A DNA stretch of 64,000 nucleotides. Source: Butyrivibrio sp. XPD2006. GTDB lineage: Bacteria; Bacillota; Clostridia; Lachnospirales; Lachnospiraceae. The stretch covers positions 62,001 to 126,000 of the forward strand of contig NZ_ATVT01000009.1 in assembly GCF_000420865.1 (NCBI RefSeq). The letters are read 5' to 3'. Position numbers and translations under genes: made by a program. The notes below the pieces were generated by a model that worked only from the letters and a program-made list of their open reading frames with translations, did not search any database and was not told where the DNA came from. This document shows positions 28,283-37,531 of this stretch, in pieces. Each line of letters begins with the position of its first letter. Within the stretch, counting starts at the first letter, position 1.

Positions 28283-29328
28283 AGTTTTCTGTTATCATCC
28301 CGGTGCACAACGGGGAGAAATATCTAAATGAATGTCTGGACTCGGTACTGGCTCAGAAGGGTGATTTTGAGACAGAACTTGTGGTGATTGAAAACGGATC
28401 TACCGACGGAAGTGCTGCCATATGTGACGACTATGCCGCAAGGCACAGTGAGGTAAAGGTTTTTCGCCAGGAAGCTCTCGGTGCATATGAGGGCAGAAGG
28501 CGTGGAATGAGGCAGGCAACCGGAGATTATCTGGTGTTTCTTGACTGCGACGATGCACTTAAAGAAGGTGCACTGGAAACTCTTGCGGGAGCTGTTTCAG
28601 GGGATGATCCGGATGTGGTTCTTTACAATGCGGAGAACATGGGAAGTGAAGGGACTCTTAAATTCTCTTTTCCCTTTACTGACGGAACCCTGTACCTGGG
28701 AGATCGCAAGAGGGAGTTCTACGATGTGATGTGCGCGGGAGATTCCCTCAACGCCATGTGGAACAAGAGCCTTAAAAAGAGCCTTGCGGACAGGCTGATT
28801 TCAGAGGACGATCCCGATACTCCGGGAATGTTCAACCACGGAGAGGATCTGACCCAGACAGCTCAGATACTGGATGAAGCGAGGTCGATACTCTTTATCA
28901 ACAAGGCGCTTATCTCATACAGAAAAGATAACTCGGGGGGACTTACCACAGGATACTACCCCGCATACATAGAACAGCAGGAATATGCATGGAAGAAGCT
29001 CCTTGGATATTCTAAGAAATGGCAGAAGAGAGACAATGAGTACGACAAGGTTATAGGGAAGAGAATGGCCCTGACCTGTACCATTACGGTGAGTAAGCTC
29101 CTTAAATCCGCTCTGCCATGGAAGAGTGTAAGATCAGAGCTTGATACCCTGATAAGAAAGCCCTTCTACAGGAAATACGCAGGCGGAGAGCTTCCAATGT
29201 GGGCTCCTCAGGAGGCGAGCCTTGTGCACGACCTTCAGATGTCGGATGACCCATATAAAGCGCTTCTAGCGTACAGTAAAAAGCTTCGAATCAAGAGAGG
29301 CATCAAAAAGCTTCTTGGCAGGAAATGA
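28279..29328 (+). CDS. Glycosyltransferase family 2
   Basis: 349 residues from the ATG at 28279, which overlaps the previous stop; an in-frame GTG at 28255 would add eight residues but the GT2 fold begins MKFSVIIPVHNGEKYL. IENGSTDGS near 38 and FLDCDDAL near 84 (DxD metal site) are classical GT2 motifs. The C-terminal third, rich in Lys and Arg, lacks a membrane segment. It should add a sugar to the lipid-linked intermediate on the cytoplasmic side. Confidence 0.88.
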   Translation: MKFSVIIPVHNGEKYLNECLDSVLAQKGDFETELVVIENGSTDGSAAICDDYAARHSEVKVFRQEALGAYEGRRRGMRQATGDYLVFLDCDDALKEGALETLAGAVSGDDPDVVLYNAENMGSEGTLKFSFPFTDGTLYLGDRKREFYDVMCAGDSLNAMWNKSLKKSLADRLISEDDPDTPGMFNHGEDLTQTAQILDEARSILFINKALISYRKDNSGGLTTGYYPAYIEQQEYAWKKLLGYSKKWQKRDNEYDKVIGKRMALTCTITVSKLLKSALPWKSVRSELDTLIRKPFYRKYAGGELPMWAPQEASLVHDLQMSDDPYKALLAYSKKLRIKRGIKKLLGRK

Positions 29329-30287
29329 GGAAACTGATGGTATACGATTGCATACCTTTTTTTAACGAACTGGATATACTCGAGCTGAGGCTCAACATTC
29401 TGGATAAATATGTGGACAAGTTCATAATCGAGGAGTCCACCATGACTTTTTCCGGAGAGGAAAAGAGCCTGTGCTTTAAGGCAAACAGAGACAGGTTCAA
29501 AAGGTTTTTGGACAAGATCGTCTATGTGACGGTGGATAATTCTCCCACGACAGGAACTACTCACGAGAGGGACTACTTCCAGAAAAATCGCCTCATCGAG
29601 GGACTTAAGGAAGTCGGCGCAACAGAGGATGATGTCATCATCTTTGGCGATTGCGATGAGATCCCGAATCCTGTTGAGCTCGAGAAGATAATTGCAAATT
29701 TTGATAAGACAAAGGTTTATCACCTTGCACAGAGAAACTTCTACGCTTTCCTTAACATGGAGGAGAAGTCCGGCAAGCTCTTGTCGATTACAAGGGAATT
29801 CCCGGATATTCCGCAGGAAAAGCGCAAGTGGCTCGGAACCAAAGTTACATCCATGCTCAATATTCCCAAGGAGGGAATCGTAAGATTAAGAGATCTCTGC
29901 GAGGTTACGGATGAGAATGCTGTCAGAGTTGCTGACGGTGGATGGCATTTCGGATACATGGGCGGAGATCATGAAAAGAATCCTATCGACAGAATAGGTG
30001 TCAAGGTCAAAGCCGCTGCTCATCAGGAGTACAACGAGAGAGAGATCATTCTTGAGACCATGGACAGACTGATCCTGGGACAGGATATTTTCGGAAGGGA
30101 TGCTAAGTTTGAGAGAGTTGAAATAGATGACTCATATCCGCAGTATCTGATTGACCATCTCTCTGAATACGAGCATCTGGTAATGCCGAAGATAACTCTT
30201 TTTTCCAAGCTTTACCATAAATTTGATATTACTGTCGGAAGATTTTTCAGAAAGGCAATTCGCAAGATAAAAAGAATGTTTCTATGA
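29325..30287 (+). CDS. Glycosyltransferase family 17-like (MGAT3-type fold)
   Basis: 320 residues. The N-terminus VYDCIPFFNELDILELRLN, FIIEESTMTFSG near 33, and the acidic FGDCDEIPNP near 106-115 match the GT17 family, whose eukaryotic member adds bisecting GlcNAc to N-glycans. Bacterial members occur in surface polysaccharide loci, with donors mostly unknown. The start overlaps the GT2 stop (ATGA). A basic C-terminal tail (about 295-320) could associate with the membrane. A second in-frame ATG lies at 29337. Confidence 0.85.
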   Translation: MRKLMVYDCIPFFNELDILELRLNILDKYVDKFIIEESTMTFSGEEKSLCFKANRDRFKRFLDKIVYVTVDNSPTTGTTHERDYFQKNRLIEGLKEVGATEDDVIIFGDCDEIPNPVELEKIIANFDKTKVYHLAQRNFYAFLNMEEKSGKLLSITREFPDIPQEKRKWLGTKVTSMLNIPKEGIVRLRDLCEVTDENAVRVADGGWHFGYMGGDHEKNPIDRIGVKVKAAAHQEYNEREIILETMDRLILGQDIFGRDAKFERVEIDDSYPQYLIDHLSEYEHLVMPKITLFSKLYHKFDITVGRFFRKAIRKIKRMFL

Positions 30288-31468
30288 TCACATGGCTTGC
30301 TGCTAACAGAAAAAGAATATCAGAATATCTTTTCTATATTGCATTCACCATTGAAGTGCTTATTATGATCCTGGAAAAGAGTGAGATCCCTTTTCATATG
30401 GAGAGCTATGTCTTCAGGGTGACTTTTCTGCTGACATTTCTTGCAGTACTTGTGATGAAGCATGACAGAAAGGAATGGGCAGCAATAGTCCTGCTTTGGG
30501 CGGTAGCAGCGCTTAGTTACTACATCTCGGGCAAGAACGATATTTTGAGGCTTGTTACACTCCTTGTGGCAGCCAGGGATATCGATCTGAAAAAGGCGAT
30601 GAAATACTGCTTTTATGTGTGCCTCATCGGATTTCTTCTGATAGCGCTCCTTGCAAGCGTAGGTGTTTTGGGAGACGTTTCACTGACACAGGATTTTGGA
30701 AGAAGCGTTGGAGTGGAGACGAGATATGTGTTTGGCTTTGGACATCCCAACACATTGTTCAGTTCATTCTTTGCTCTGATACTTATGTGGATCTGGATAT
30801 ATGGACGTAAGGCCGGAGTTATTCCTTATTGTGTGGCTGCAATAGCCTCGGTTCTGATAATGTGGCTGACCAAATCAAGGACCAGTGCACTGATACTTGT
30901 GATGACTCTTGTGCTGGCTGTGGTATTCAGATGTTTTAAAAAGCTTTCGGAGGTTAAGGCTTTATATATTCTGGAAACGCTTGTTTCGCCGGTATTTTGT
31001 ATCGTGTCAGCGATCATTGTTGCCGGATTGTCGGGACATGTTTATGCCGGAGATAAGTTTTTTGACATAGGCGACCTCTATTGGAAAATAGAGGAAAAAA
31101 TAAATTACAGAATGAGTGCGGTATATTATGAAGCTGCAAACAGAGATGCGGTGCTGTCGAAATGGAAGCTCTTTTCCGGACACGGAACGGACTCGTATTT
31201 TGATATGGGCTGGGTAAGGCTCTTTTACTGGTACGGTATTATACCTACGCTTCTCATAGTAATCGCACTGTTGGCAATAATCTATGTTTGCCGGAAGAAA
31301 AAAGATATATGGACCATGCTGATAATCTTCTCGGTGTCCGTATATACTATAGTTGAGGCCACCTTTGTAACAAGGTATCTGGGCCGTGATTTCTTTTTGC
31401 TTATAGCAGGTTCTTACCTGGGATATTATTTTTTGAATAAAGGGGAAACAGATGTCAGAAGCGCTTAG
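30284..31468 (+). CDS. Wzy-like polysaccharide polymerase, multi-pass membrane protein
   Basis: 394 residues with roughly ten membrane helices. GFGHPNTLFSSF near 148-159, LTKSRTSALIL near 191-201 and the late GHGTDSYFDMGWVRLFYWYGI near 298-318 are features shared by Wzy-type O-antigen and exopolysaccharide polymerases. It would polymerise Und-PP-linked repeat units outside the membrane. Together with the 877-residue protein at 636 there are two polymerase/ligase-like proteins in one locus. The start overlaps the GT17 stop. Family assignment is by pattern, since Wzy proteins share little sequence. Confidence 0.75.
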   Translation: MITWLAANRKRISEYLFYIAFTIEVLIMILEKSEIPFHMESYVFRVTFLLTFLAVLVMKHDRKEWAAIVLLWAVAALSYYISGKNDILRLVTLLVAARDIDLKKAMKYCFYVCLIGFLLIALLASVGVLGDVSLTQDFGRSVGVETRYVFGFGHPNTLFSSFFALILMWIWIYGRKAGVIPYCVAAIASVLIMWLTKSRTSALILVMTLVLAVVFRCFKKLSEVKALYILETLVSPVFCIVSAIIVAGLSGHVYAGDKFFDIGDLYWKIEEKINYRMSAVYYEAANRDAVLSKWKLFSGHGTDSYFDMGWVRLFYWYGIIPTLLIVIALLAIIYVCRKKKDIWTMLIIFSVSVYTIVEATFVTRYLGRDFFLLIAGSYLGYYFLNKGETDVRSA

Positions 31469-32819
31469 AAAAAAGCTGTTTTGGCTGATAGCTTTTGCAA
31501 ATTTCATAATGGTGTTTATTTTTGTGTATATGACACCGTATCTGTCAGATGACATTCTCTACATGGATGAAGTGGTCAGGGCCAATAATTTCTTTGACCT
31601 GATTGTTCAGGAGTATGACCATTATATGGGCCATAGCGGCAGAACTGTTGCACATTTTCTTTTGAGAGTATTTTTGTTTACAGGCAATAAGATTGTTTTT
31701 GATGTTGCTGCATCAATTGTATTTGTAGTTATCTCGTTACTGATCTACATGAATGTTGATCACAGAAAGAAATTCGATGTTCGCGTGTATTCCTTTATAG
31801 TTGTGCTGTTGTGGCTGTTTGATCCAACCATCAGCGACAGCGTTTTCTGGGAAGACGGAGCCTGCAATTATCTGTTTACAGGATGCATAGTGCTGGGATT
31901 TGTCACTGTCTTCAGAAAGACGATCAAAGAGAACTTGCAGAGAGGAATAGGCTTTACTGTAGGAATGTTCTTCTTTGGACTGGCTGCGGGCTGGTGCAAT
32001 GAGAACACCTCCGGAGGCGCAATTTTATTTGCACTTGTTATGATGGCGGCCAAGTGGAGAGAGACAAAGAGCTTTAAGAGCATAAAGCCGTGGATGATAT
32101 CAGGGCTTGTGGGAGCAATGCTGGGCTTTGGCCTGATGATCACTGCGCCCGGAAACTTCATCAGAGCCGTTACCAGAGAGGAAGCACATACAGGCTATGT
32201 GGCTCTTATGGCAAGGTTCCTAAAGATTACCCTCAACATTAAGGAAGGCTACCTGCCCCTTGTATTTGCATTTATTGTTATCGTGATAGCTATTGCATAC
32301 AGGCTTGGTGACAGAAAAGAGTTTTTCAGGACTGCATCGGGAATCATGCTGTTTGGATTCTTGTTCCTGGCTACATGCTATGCGCTTTTGGGAGTATCCA
32401 GCACTCAGCTCAGGGCATACTACGGTGCAGGGCTGTTTTTGATGACGGCTGTTGCATCAGGCTATGCGTGGCTTGCCAATGTGGGATATAAAGAGGCGGT
32501 TGCACAGACCATTGCGACAAGCCTTGTTACAATACTCGGAGTATTACTGATCTTCACTTATATCGAGGACGGTGCAAACGTAGCCAGAGTTAAGCGTGAA
32601 TTCGATGAGAGAGATGCATATCTGGCACAGATGGCCGAGGAAGGTGTCAAGGATGTGGTTGTTCCGATGCTGCGTCCCGATTGGGAATGCCGCTATACCA
32701 CAGCTTATACCATGGATATTACCGAGGATCCGGGCCATTGGATCAATGTGGCCTATGCCGGACATTATGGACTCGACAGTGTCAGTGGTGTTGAAAGGGA
32801 GAATTGGACCGAGTACTAA
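31452..32819 (+). CDS. DUF6056-like multi-pass membrane protein
   Basis: 455 residues with about 11 membrane helices. YLSDDILYMDE near 32-42, HSGRTVAHFLLR near 59-70, DSVFWEDGACNYL near 122-134 and GWCNENTSGG near 178-187 resemble DUF6056 proteins, which look like GT-C transferases or polymer-processing proteins with an early acidic Asp pair in the first outer loop. It overlaps the Wzy-like gene by 17 bp. If it is a GT-C enzyme it would use a polyprenyl-phosphate sugar to decorate the glycan outside the membrane. The function is not established. Confidence 0.68.
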   Translation: MSEALRKKLFWLIAFANFIMVFIFVYMTPYLSDDILYMDEVVRANNFFDLIVQEYDHYMGHSGRTVAHFLLRVFLFTGNKIVFDVAASIVFVVISLLIYMNVDHRKKFDVRVYSFIVVLLWLFDPTISDSVFWEDGACNYLFTGCIVLGFVTVFRKTIKENLQRGIGFTVGMFFFGLAAGWCNENTSGGAILFALVMMAAKWRETKSFKSIKPWMISGLVGAMLGFGLMITAPGNFIRAVTREEAHTGYVALMARFLKITLNIKEGYLPLVFAFIVIVIAIAYRLGDRKEFFRTASGIMLFGFLFLATCYALLGVSSTQLRAYYGAGLFLMTAVASGYAWLANVGYKEAVAQTIATSLVTILGVLLIFTYIEDGANVARVKREFDERDAYLAQMAEEGVKDVVVPMLRPDWECRYTTAYTMDITEDPGHWINVAYAGHYGLDSVSGVERENWTEY

Positions 32820-32839
32820 CGCGGTCTTTTGGGAGAAGT

Positions 32840-33829
32840 ATGGAAAAAAGCAGGGAGATTCTGGTCAGTATCATAATTCCTGTATATCAGGCAAAAGACA
32901 CACTTAAGAGGTGTGTCTTATCTTGTTTAAATCAGCAGTTTATGAAGGAAGGCGAGCTGGAGGTTATTTTAGTGGACGACGGCTCTACTGATGGCTCGTC
33001 AGATATCTGTGATGAGCTTGCAAGGGACGATGCTCAGGGCAGGATTTCGGTGGTCCACACCGAAAACCACGGTGTATCACATGCCAGAAACATAGGCATA
33101 GAGCGGGCTACAGGGCGATTCATCGTCTTCGTTGATTCCGATGATGAAGTTAAAAAGGGGTATCTTGAGAACCTCATGAGATATGCCGATGAGGGCACCA
33201 ATCTTGTGGACGAGGGCGGAAGCTTTACCGGAACGCCCAAGCTCAGCGGCTTTCAGTACATAGAGAATTCAGTCCTTAATTCCAACACCCACGTGTGGGG
33301 CAAGCTCTTTGACAGAGAGAGCATTGTGGAGGAAGGAATCCGTTTTAAAGAAGGACTGGCTATCGGAGAGGATCTTCTCTTTTTGCTGGACTTTGCAATT
33401 TCCCAGGGCAAAAGACATACCATAAGGTGTATAGATGCCGGTGAATATATCTACACAGAAAATGCTAATGGGGCAATGAAGCAGGAGTTTAAAAAGAGCT
33501 ACATGGGAGAGATAGAGGCCTGGAAAGAGGCTGAGAATAAGCTCCTTCCATATCGCAGTGAGATGTCACGGGATGCTTTTGTCAGCCTTGCTGTGAACCA
33601 GGTGTTGACAGCCTTTTTGGTAATTGGCAAGGTTGCGGTTCTGGATCAGGACAAAAGAAATACCGACCTTGCAAGGCAGGCTGTCTCTGAGTCGGGAGAA
33701 CAGATCAGACATGCACTTAAGACACATGGCGCATTTGGAGCGCTTCCGATTGGACATAAACTTAAGGTTATGGTTTTCAGGACGAGTCCCGAACTTTATC
33801 TGAGGCTCTATAACAGGCACAAAGCATAA
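32840..33829 (+). CDS. Glycosyltransferase family 2
   Basis: 329 residues from the ATG at 32840, which has GGGAG nine bases upstream; a TTG at 32804 in the same frame would overlap the previous gene and lacks a site. VSIIIPVYQAKDTL, VDDGSTDGSSDI and VDSDDEV (DxD) mark the GT-A fold. HVWGKLFDR near 155 and GEDLLF near 179 are further GT2 landmarks. It would add one residue to the repeat. Confidence 0.88.
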   Translation: MEKSREILVSIIIPVYQAKDTLKRCVLSCLNQQFMKEGELEVILVDDGSTDGSSDICDELARDDAQGRISVVHTENHGVSHARNIGIERATGRFIVFVDSDDEVKKGYLENLMRYADEGTNLVDEGGSFTGTPKLSGFQYIENSVLNSNTHVWGKLFDRESIVEEGIRFKEGLAIGEDLLFLLDFAISQGKRHTIRCIDAGEYIYTENANGAMKQEFKKSYMGEIEAWKEAENKLLPYRSEMSRDAFVSLAVNQVLTAFLVIGKVAVLDQDKRNTDLARQAVSESGEQIRHALKTHGAFGALPIGHKLKVMVFRTSPELYLRLYNRHKA

Positions 33830-33848
33830 TGTCTTTTGGAGAATAAAT

Positions 33849-35030
33849 ATGAGTATTGACCTTAACAGACCAATAATTCTATATATGCATGCGGGCAGCA
33901 AGAATCACGGATGCGAGGCCATTGCAAACGCAACTCTCAAGATGATAAGAAAGCTCAGGATTGAGCAGGGCTGCGATATGGACAAGACGTCCATTCCGGT
34001 GGTGTTTTCCAATGATGCCTCAGAGGACAGGAAATATTCTCTTGGGGAGATGGAGAAAGAGGGGCTGTGCATCCTGACAAGCGAAAGGCACATAGACAGA
34101 GACTTCTTTGCCCATGTGGTCTACTACGCATGGCGCAGGTTTACCGGGGACAAGCAGTCCTTTATGAGATACAGATTTAAGGATGCTTACAAGGTTTTTC
34201 TTAAGGAATGCAACAGGTGCGGTTCGCAACAGACTCCGCTTGCCATATCCATCGGCGGCGACAACTACTGTTATCCCGAGATGGTTTCTGACCTTATCCT
34301 TGCTCATGATTATTTCCTTGAGAGGGGATTTGAGACGATCCTGTGGGGATGCTCCATTGAGCCGGAATCTCTTAAGAATGTTGCGCTTTTAAATGACCTC
34401 ATGGAGTTCGATTACATCTATGCAAGAGAACCCATAACATACCAGGCACTTCTTGGCGTTGGATTTTCCGATAAGAAGATAATATTCCGCAAGGACCCGG
34501 CCTTTGAGCTTGGGGTGGCAGAGCCAAAGGCGCTTGAAGGATTTGTTCCGGGCAAGATGGTTGGCATCAATTTAAGCCCCATGGTTCTTGACCGTGCCAA
34601 AAATCCCGATCTGGTCAGAGAGGGCTACAGGAACTTTATCAGATATATTCTTGATAATACAGATAATAACATCGCCTTTGTTCCGCACGTTGTCTGGGAC
34701 AGCAGCGATGACAGAAAACCGCTCACAGAGCTCTATAATGAATTTAAGGATACAGGCAGAGCGGTTATGATAGAGGATAGTCCTGCGGAGGTTTTAAAGG
34801 GCTATATTTCAAAGTGCAGTTTCTTTGTGGGAGCAAGGACGCACAGCACTATCGCAGCCTACAGCACCGGAGTTCCGACTCTTGTTATAGGCTACTCAGT
34901 AAAGAGCAGGGGAATTGCCACAGACCTTTTTGGCAGCTGTGACAATTATGTTCTTCCGGTTCAGGAGCTTGATGATCCACAGGCTCTGATCCGTTCTTAT
35001 GAGTTTATTATCAGCCGCAGTAATGGCTGA
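33849..35030 (+). CDS. Polysaccharide pyruvyl transferase family protein (CsaB/WcaK-like)
   Basis: 393 residues. The opening MHAGSKNHGCEAIAN and SIGGDNYCYPE near 134, with GARTHSTIAAYSTGVPTLVIGYSVKS near the C-terminus split over residues 334-360, fit the pyruvyl transferase family. These enzymes place ketal-linked pyruvate from phosphoenolpyruvate on sugars, adding negative charge to capsules and cell wall polymers. No signal peptide is present, so it acts on a cytoplasmic lipid-linked intermediate. An SD (GGAG) and ATG follow 19 bp after the GT2 gene. Some family members have other functions. Confidence 0.84.
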   Translation: MSIDLNRPIILYMHAGSKNHGCEAIANATLKMIRKLRIEQGCDMDKTSIPVVFSNDASEDRKYSLGEMEKEGLCILTSERHIDRDFFAHVVYYAWRRFTGDKQSFMRYRFKDAYKVFLKECNRCGSQQTPLAISIGGDNYCYPEMVSDLILAHDYFLERGFETILWGCSIEPESLKNVALLNDLMEFDYIYAREPITYQALLGVGFSDKKIIFRKDPAFELGVAEPKALEGFVPGKMVGINLSPMVLDRAKNPDLVREGYRNFIRYILDNTDNNIAFVPHVVWDSSDDRKPLTELYNEFKDTGRAVMIEDSPAEVLKGYISKCSFFVGARTHSTIAAYSTGVPTLVIGYSVKSRGIATDLFGSCDNYVLPVQELDDPQALIRSYEFIISRSNG

Positions 35031-35060
35031 AATTATTAGTTTTATTTTGGGGGAGATAAT

Positions 35061-35990
35061 ATGCTGATTATTCAGATCGCCGGAGGACTTGGCAACCAGA
35101 TGCAGCAGTATGCTGTGTACACCAAGCTTCGCGGCATGGGGAAGGACGTAAGGCTCGACCTGTCATGGTTCGATCCAAGTGTCCAGAAAAATATGCTGGC
35201 ACCCAGGGAGTTTGAGCTTTCAATGTTTGAAGGCGTTGACTACACAGAGTGTACGGCTGAGGAGAGAGATTCATTTCTGAAGCAGGGCATGATCGCAAAT
35301 GTGACAGGCAAGATGCTGAAGAAACTTGGTCTTCGCGATGAGGCCAATCCAAAGGTCTTTTCCGAAAAAGAGATGTACCATCCGGAGATATTCGAACTGG
35401 AGGACAGATATATCAAAGGCTACTTCGCGTGTCAGAAGTATTATGACGACATCATGGGAGAGCTTTGGGAGAAATACACATTCCCGGCGCATTCGGATCC
35501 TGACCTTCATACCAGGAACATGGCTCTTGTTGAGCGCATGGAAAAAGAAACATCGGTCAGTGTTCACATAAGAAGAGGGGACTACCTGGATCCTTCCAAC
35601 GTGGAGATTCTTGGAAACATAGCAACCGAGGAGTATTATCAGGGCGCCATGGATTATTTTTCGGTAAAAGACCCTGATACTCACTTTTACATATTCACCA
35701 GCGACCATGAGTATGCCCGCGAGAAGTTCTCAGATGAGAGTAAATATACGATCGTTGACTGGAACAGCGGCAGGAACAGTGTTCAGGACCTTATGCTCAT
35801 GAGCCACTGCAAGGGTAATATCTGTGCGAATTCAACCTTCAGCTTTTGGGGAGCAAGGCTCAACAGAAGGCCTGATAAGACAGTTATCCGCACGTACAAA
35901 ATGAGAAATAACCAGCCGGTCAATCCGGATATCATGCATGATTACTGGAAGGGCTGGATACTTATGGACGAAAAAGGAAGTATCATCTAA
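35061..35990 (+). CDS. GT11 alpha-1,2-fucosyltransferase-like protein (third copy)
   Basis: 309 residues. QIAGGLGNQMQQYAVY opens the protein, HIRRGDY near 171 is the HxRRxDY variant, and NSTFSFWGARL near 256 is the third motif. This copy looks catalytically intact. GGGGGAG lies just upstream of the ATG. As the third GT11 gene in 12 kb it implies several fucose-like decorations or different acceptors, though GDP-fucose synthesis is not encoded here. Confidence 0.89.
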   Translation: MLIIQIAGGLGNQMQQYAVYTKLRGMGKDVRLDLSWFDPSVQKNMLAPREFELSMFEGVDYTECTAEERDSFLKQGMIANVTGKMLKKLGLRDEANPKVFSEKEMYHPEIFELEDRYIKGYFACQKYYDDIMGELWEKYTFPAHSDPDLHTRNMALVERMEKETSVSVHIRRGDYLDPSNVEILGNIATEEYYQGAMDYFSVKDPDTHFYIFTSDHEYAREKFSDESKYTIVDWNSGRNSVQDLMLMSHCKGNICANSTFSFWGARLNRRPDKTVIRTYKMRNNQPVNPDIMHDYWKGWILMDEKGSII

Positions 35991-35995
35991 GTTTT

Positions 35996-37522
35996 ATGGG
36001 CAGAGTTAAGTCGGCAACAAGAAATATCGCCTTCGGGTATGTGGGACAGATCGCAACGGCGCTGATGTCGTTTATTTTGCGAACTGTCTTTATCATGCAC
36101 TTAAATGAGGATCTTCTTGGAATCAACTCGACTTACGGAAATATCCTCTCGCTTCTTAACATGGCGGAGCTGGGAATCGGAACAGCGCTGAACTTTAGTC
36201 TCTATGGGCCTGTTGCCAGAGGAGAGAAAGAGAAGATCAAGTCTTATATGCAGCTATATCGCAAGGCGTACTTTATTATCGCCTGTGTTGTTGCAGCTGT
36301 AGGGCTTTTGCTTACTCCGTTCCTTCAGTACTTCAAGTTAAGGTCACCTGAGAATACATCAGTCAGGGAACTTACTATCTACTATCTGATCTTCCTGTTC
36401 AATACAGTCAGCAGTTACTTTGTGGCGTACAAGTACAGCCTCATAAATGCTGAGCAGAAGAACTACATTCAGACTAACATTCTTACAATAACAAAGGTTA
36501 TTGTTGTGTTTCTTCAAATAATAGTTGTTATTGTAACGAAGAACTTCCTGCTCTATCTCCTTACAGATGCTGTGGTTCAGCTGATACAGAAGGTCTTTGT
36601 CTCAAAGTTTTTGGACAAGATGTATCCGTTCCTCAAGGAGAAGAATGTTGAGAAGCTCTCCAAAGAAGAGAGCGATGAGGTCTGGAAAAAGACAAAGGCC
36701 CTTGTCTTCCACAAGGTGGGAGATGTGGCAAGACTTCAGACCGATGCACTTATTATTTCAACGTTTGTTGAAGTCGCTATGGCGGGTGTTGTTGATAACT
36801 ACAACATGGTTATCAGCACGGTTTCGAATTTCGTAAATATAATTTTCAATTCGGTTATTTCGAGTTTTGGAAATCTCATTGCTACGGAATCAAGGCAGAA
36901 GCAGTTTTCCATGTTCAAAGTCTACAGGTTCTTTGCATCCTGGATTTATGGATTTTCCTGCGTGGGATTTATGGTTCTTTTAACACCGCTCATAAGGATA
37001 TGGCTGGGAGATCACTGGATCCTCACTTCAGCAGCTGTTTACTGCATCCTGATTGACTATTACTTTAAGGGTGACAGAATTGTCCTTAGTAACTATAAGA
37101 CTGCAGCCGGAGTCTTTGAGCCGGATAAGTATCTGGCGCTGATACAGGGTGCTGTGAATCTGGTGATATCAATCCTGTTGGTTCAAACACCTCTTGGAAT
37201 TACAGGTATTTACATCGGAACCATCGTTTCGGGACTTATTGCAAACATTACAAAGCCGGTTATCATCTACAGGGAGTGCTTTGATATGAAGGCAGGAAGC
37301 TACTTTGCAGATACTGCGAAGTACCTGGCAAGCCTTGTGTTTGTGTTGGTGGTTTCGCAGCTTATAAGTATCAAGGTTCTTGCAAACCTGAACATTCTTA
37401 CATTTATACTTATGGCGATCATCATCACCGTTTTGTTCAACGGCGTTTACTTTGTTCTGTACGGAAGAAGCGAGGAGTTTAAGTATCTCACAGGTAAGGT
37501 TCGTGAGAAGCTTGGCAGATGA
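35996..37522 (+). CDS. Wzx-like oligosaccharide flippase (MATE/MVF superfamily)
   Basis: 508 residues with about 12-14 membrane helices and no ATP-binding site. The start RNIAFGYVGQIATALMSFILR and the LLGINSTYGNIL segment near 39 are typical of Wzx-type polysaccharide flippases of Firmicutes. It would move complete Und-PP repeat units across the membrane for polymerisation. This is a second exporter besides the ABC protein at 24667. It starts five bases after the third fucosyltransferase gene. Confidence 0.88.
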   Translation: MGRVKSATRNIAFGYVGQIATALMSFILRTVFIMHLNEDLLGINSTYGNILSLLNMAELGIGTALNFSLYGPVARGEKEKIKSYMQLYRKAYFIIACVVAAVGLLLTPFLQYFKLRSPENTSVRELTIYYLIFLFNTVSSYFVAYKYSLINAEQKNYIQTNILTITKVIVVFLQIIVVIVTKNFLLYLLTDAVVQLIQKVFVSKFLDKMYPFLKEKNVEKLSKEESDEVWKKTKALVFHKVGDVARLQTDALIISTFVEVAMAGVVDNYNMVISTVSNFVNIIFNSVISSFGNLIATESRQKQFSMFKVYRFFASWIYGFSCVGFMVLLTPLIRIWLGDHWILTSAAVYCILIDYYFKGDRIVLSNYKTAAGVFEPDKYLALIQGAVNLVISILLVQTPLGITGIYIGTIVSGLIANITKPVIIYRECFDMKAGSYFADTAKYLASLVFVLVVSQLISIKVLANLNILTFILMAIIITVLFNGVYFVLYGRSEEFKYLTGKVREKLGR

Positions 37523-37531
37523 GGGAGATAA

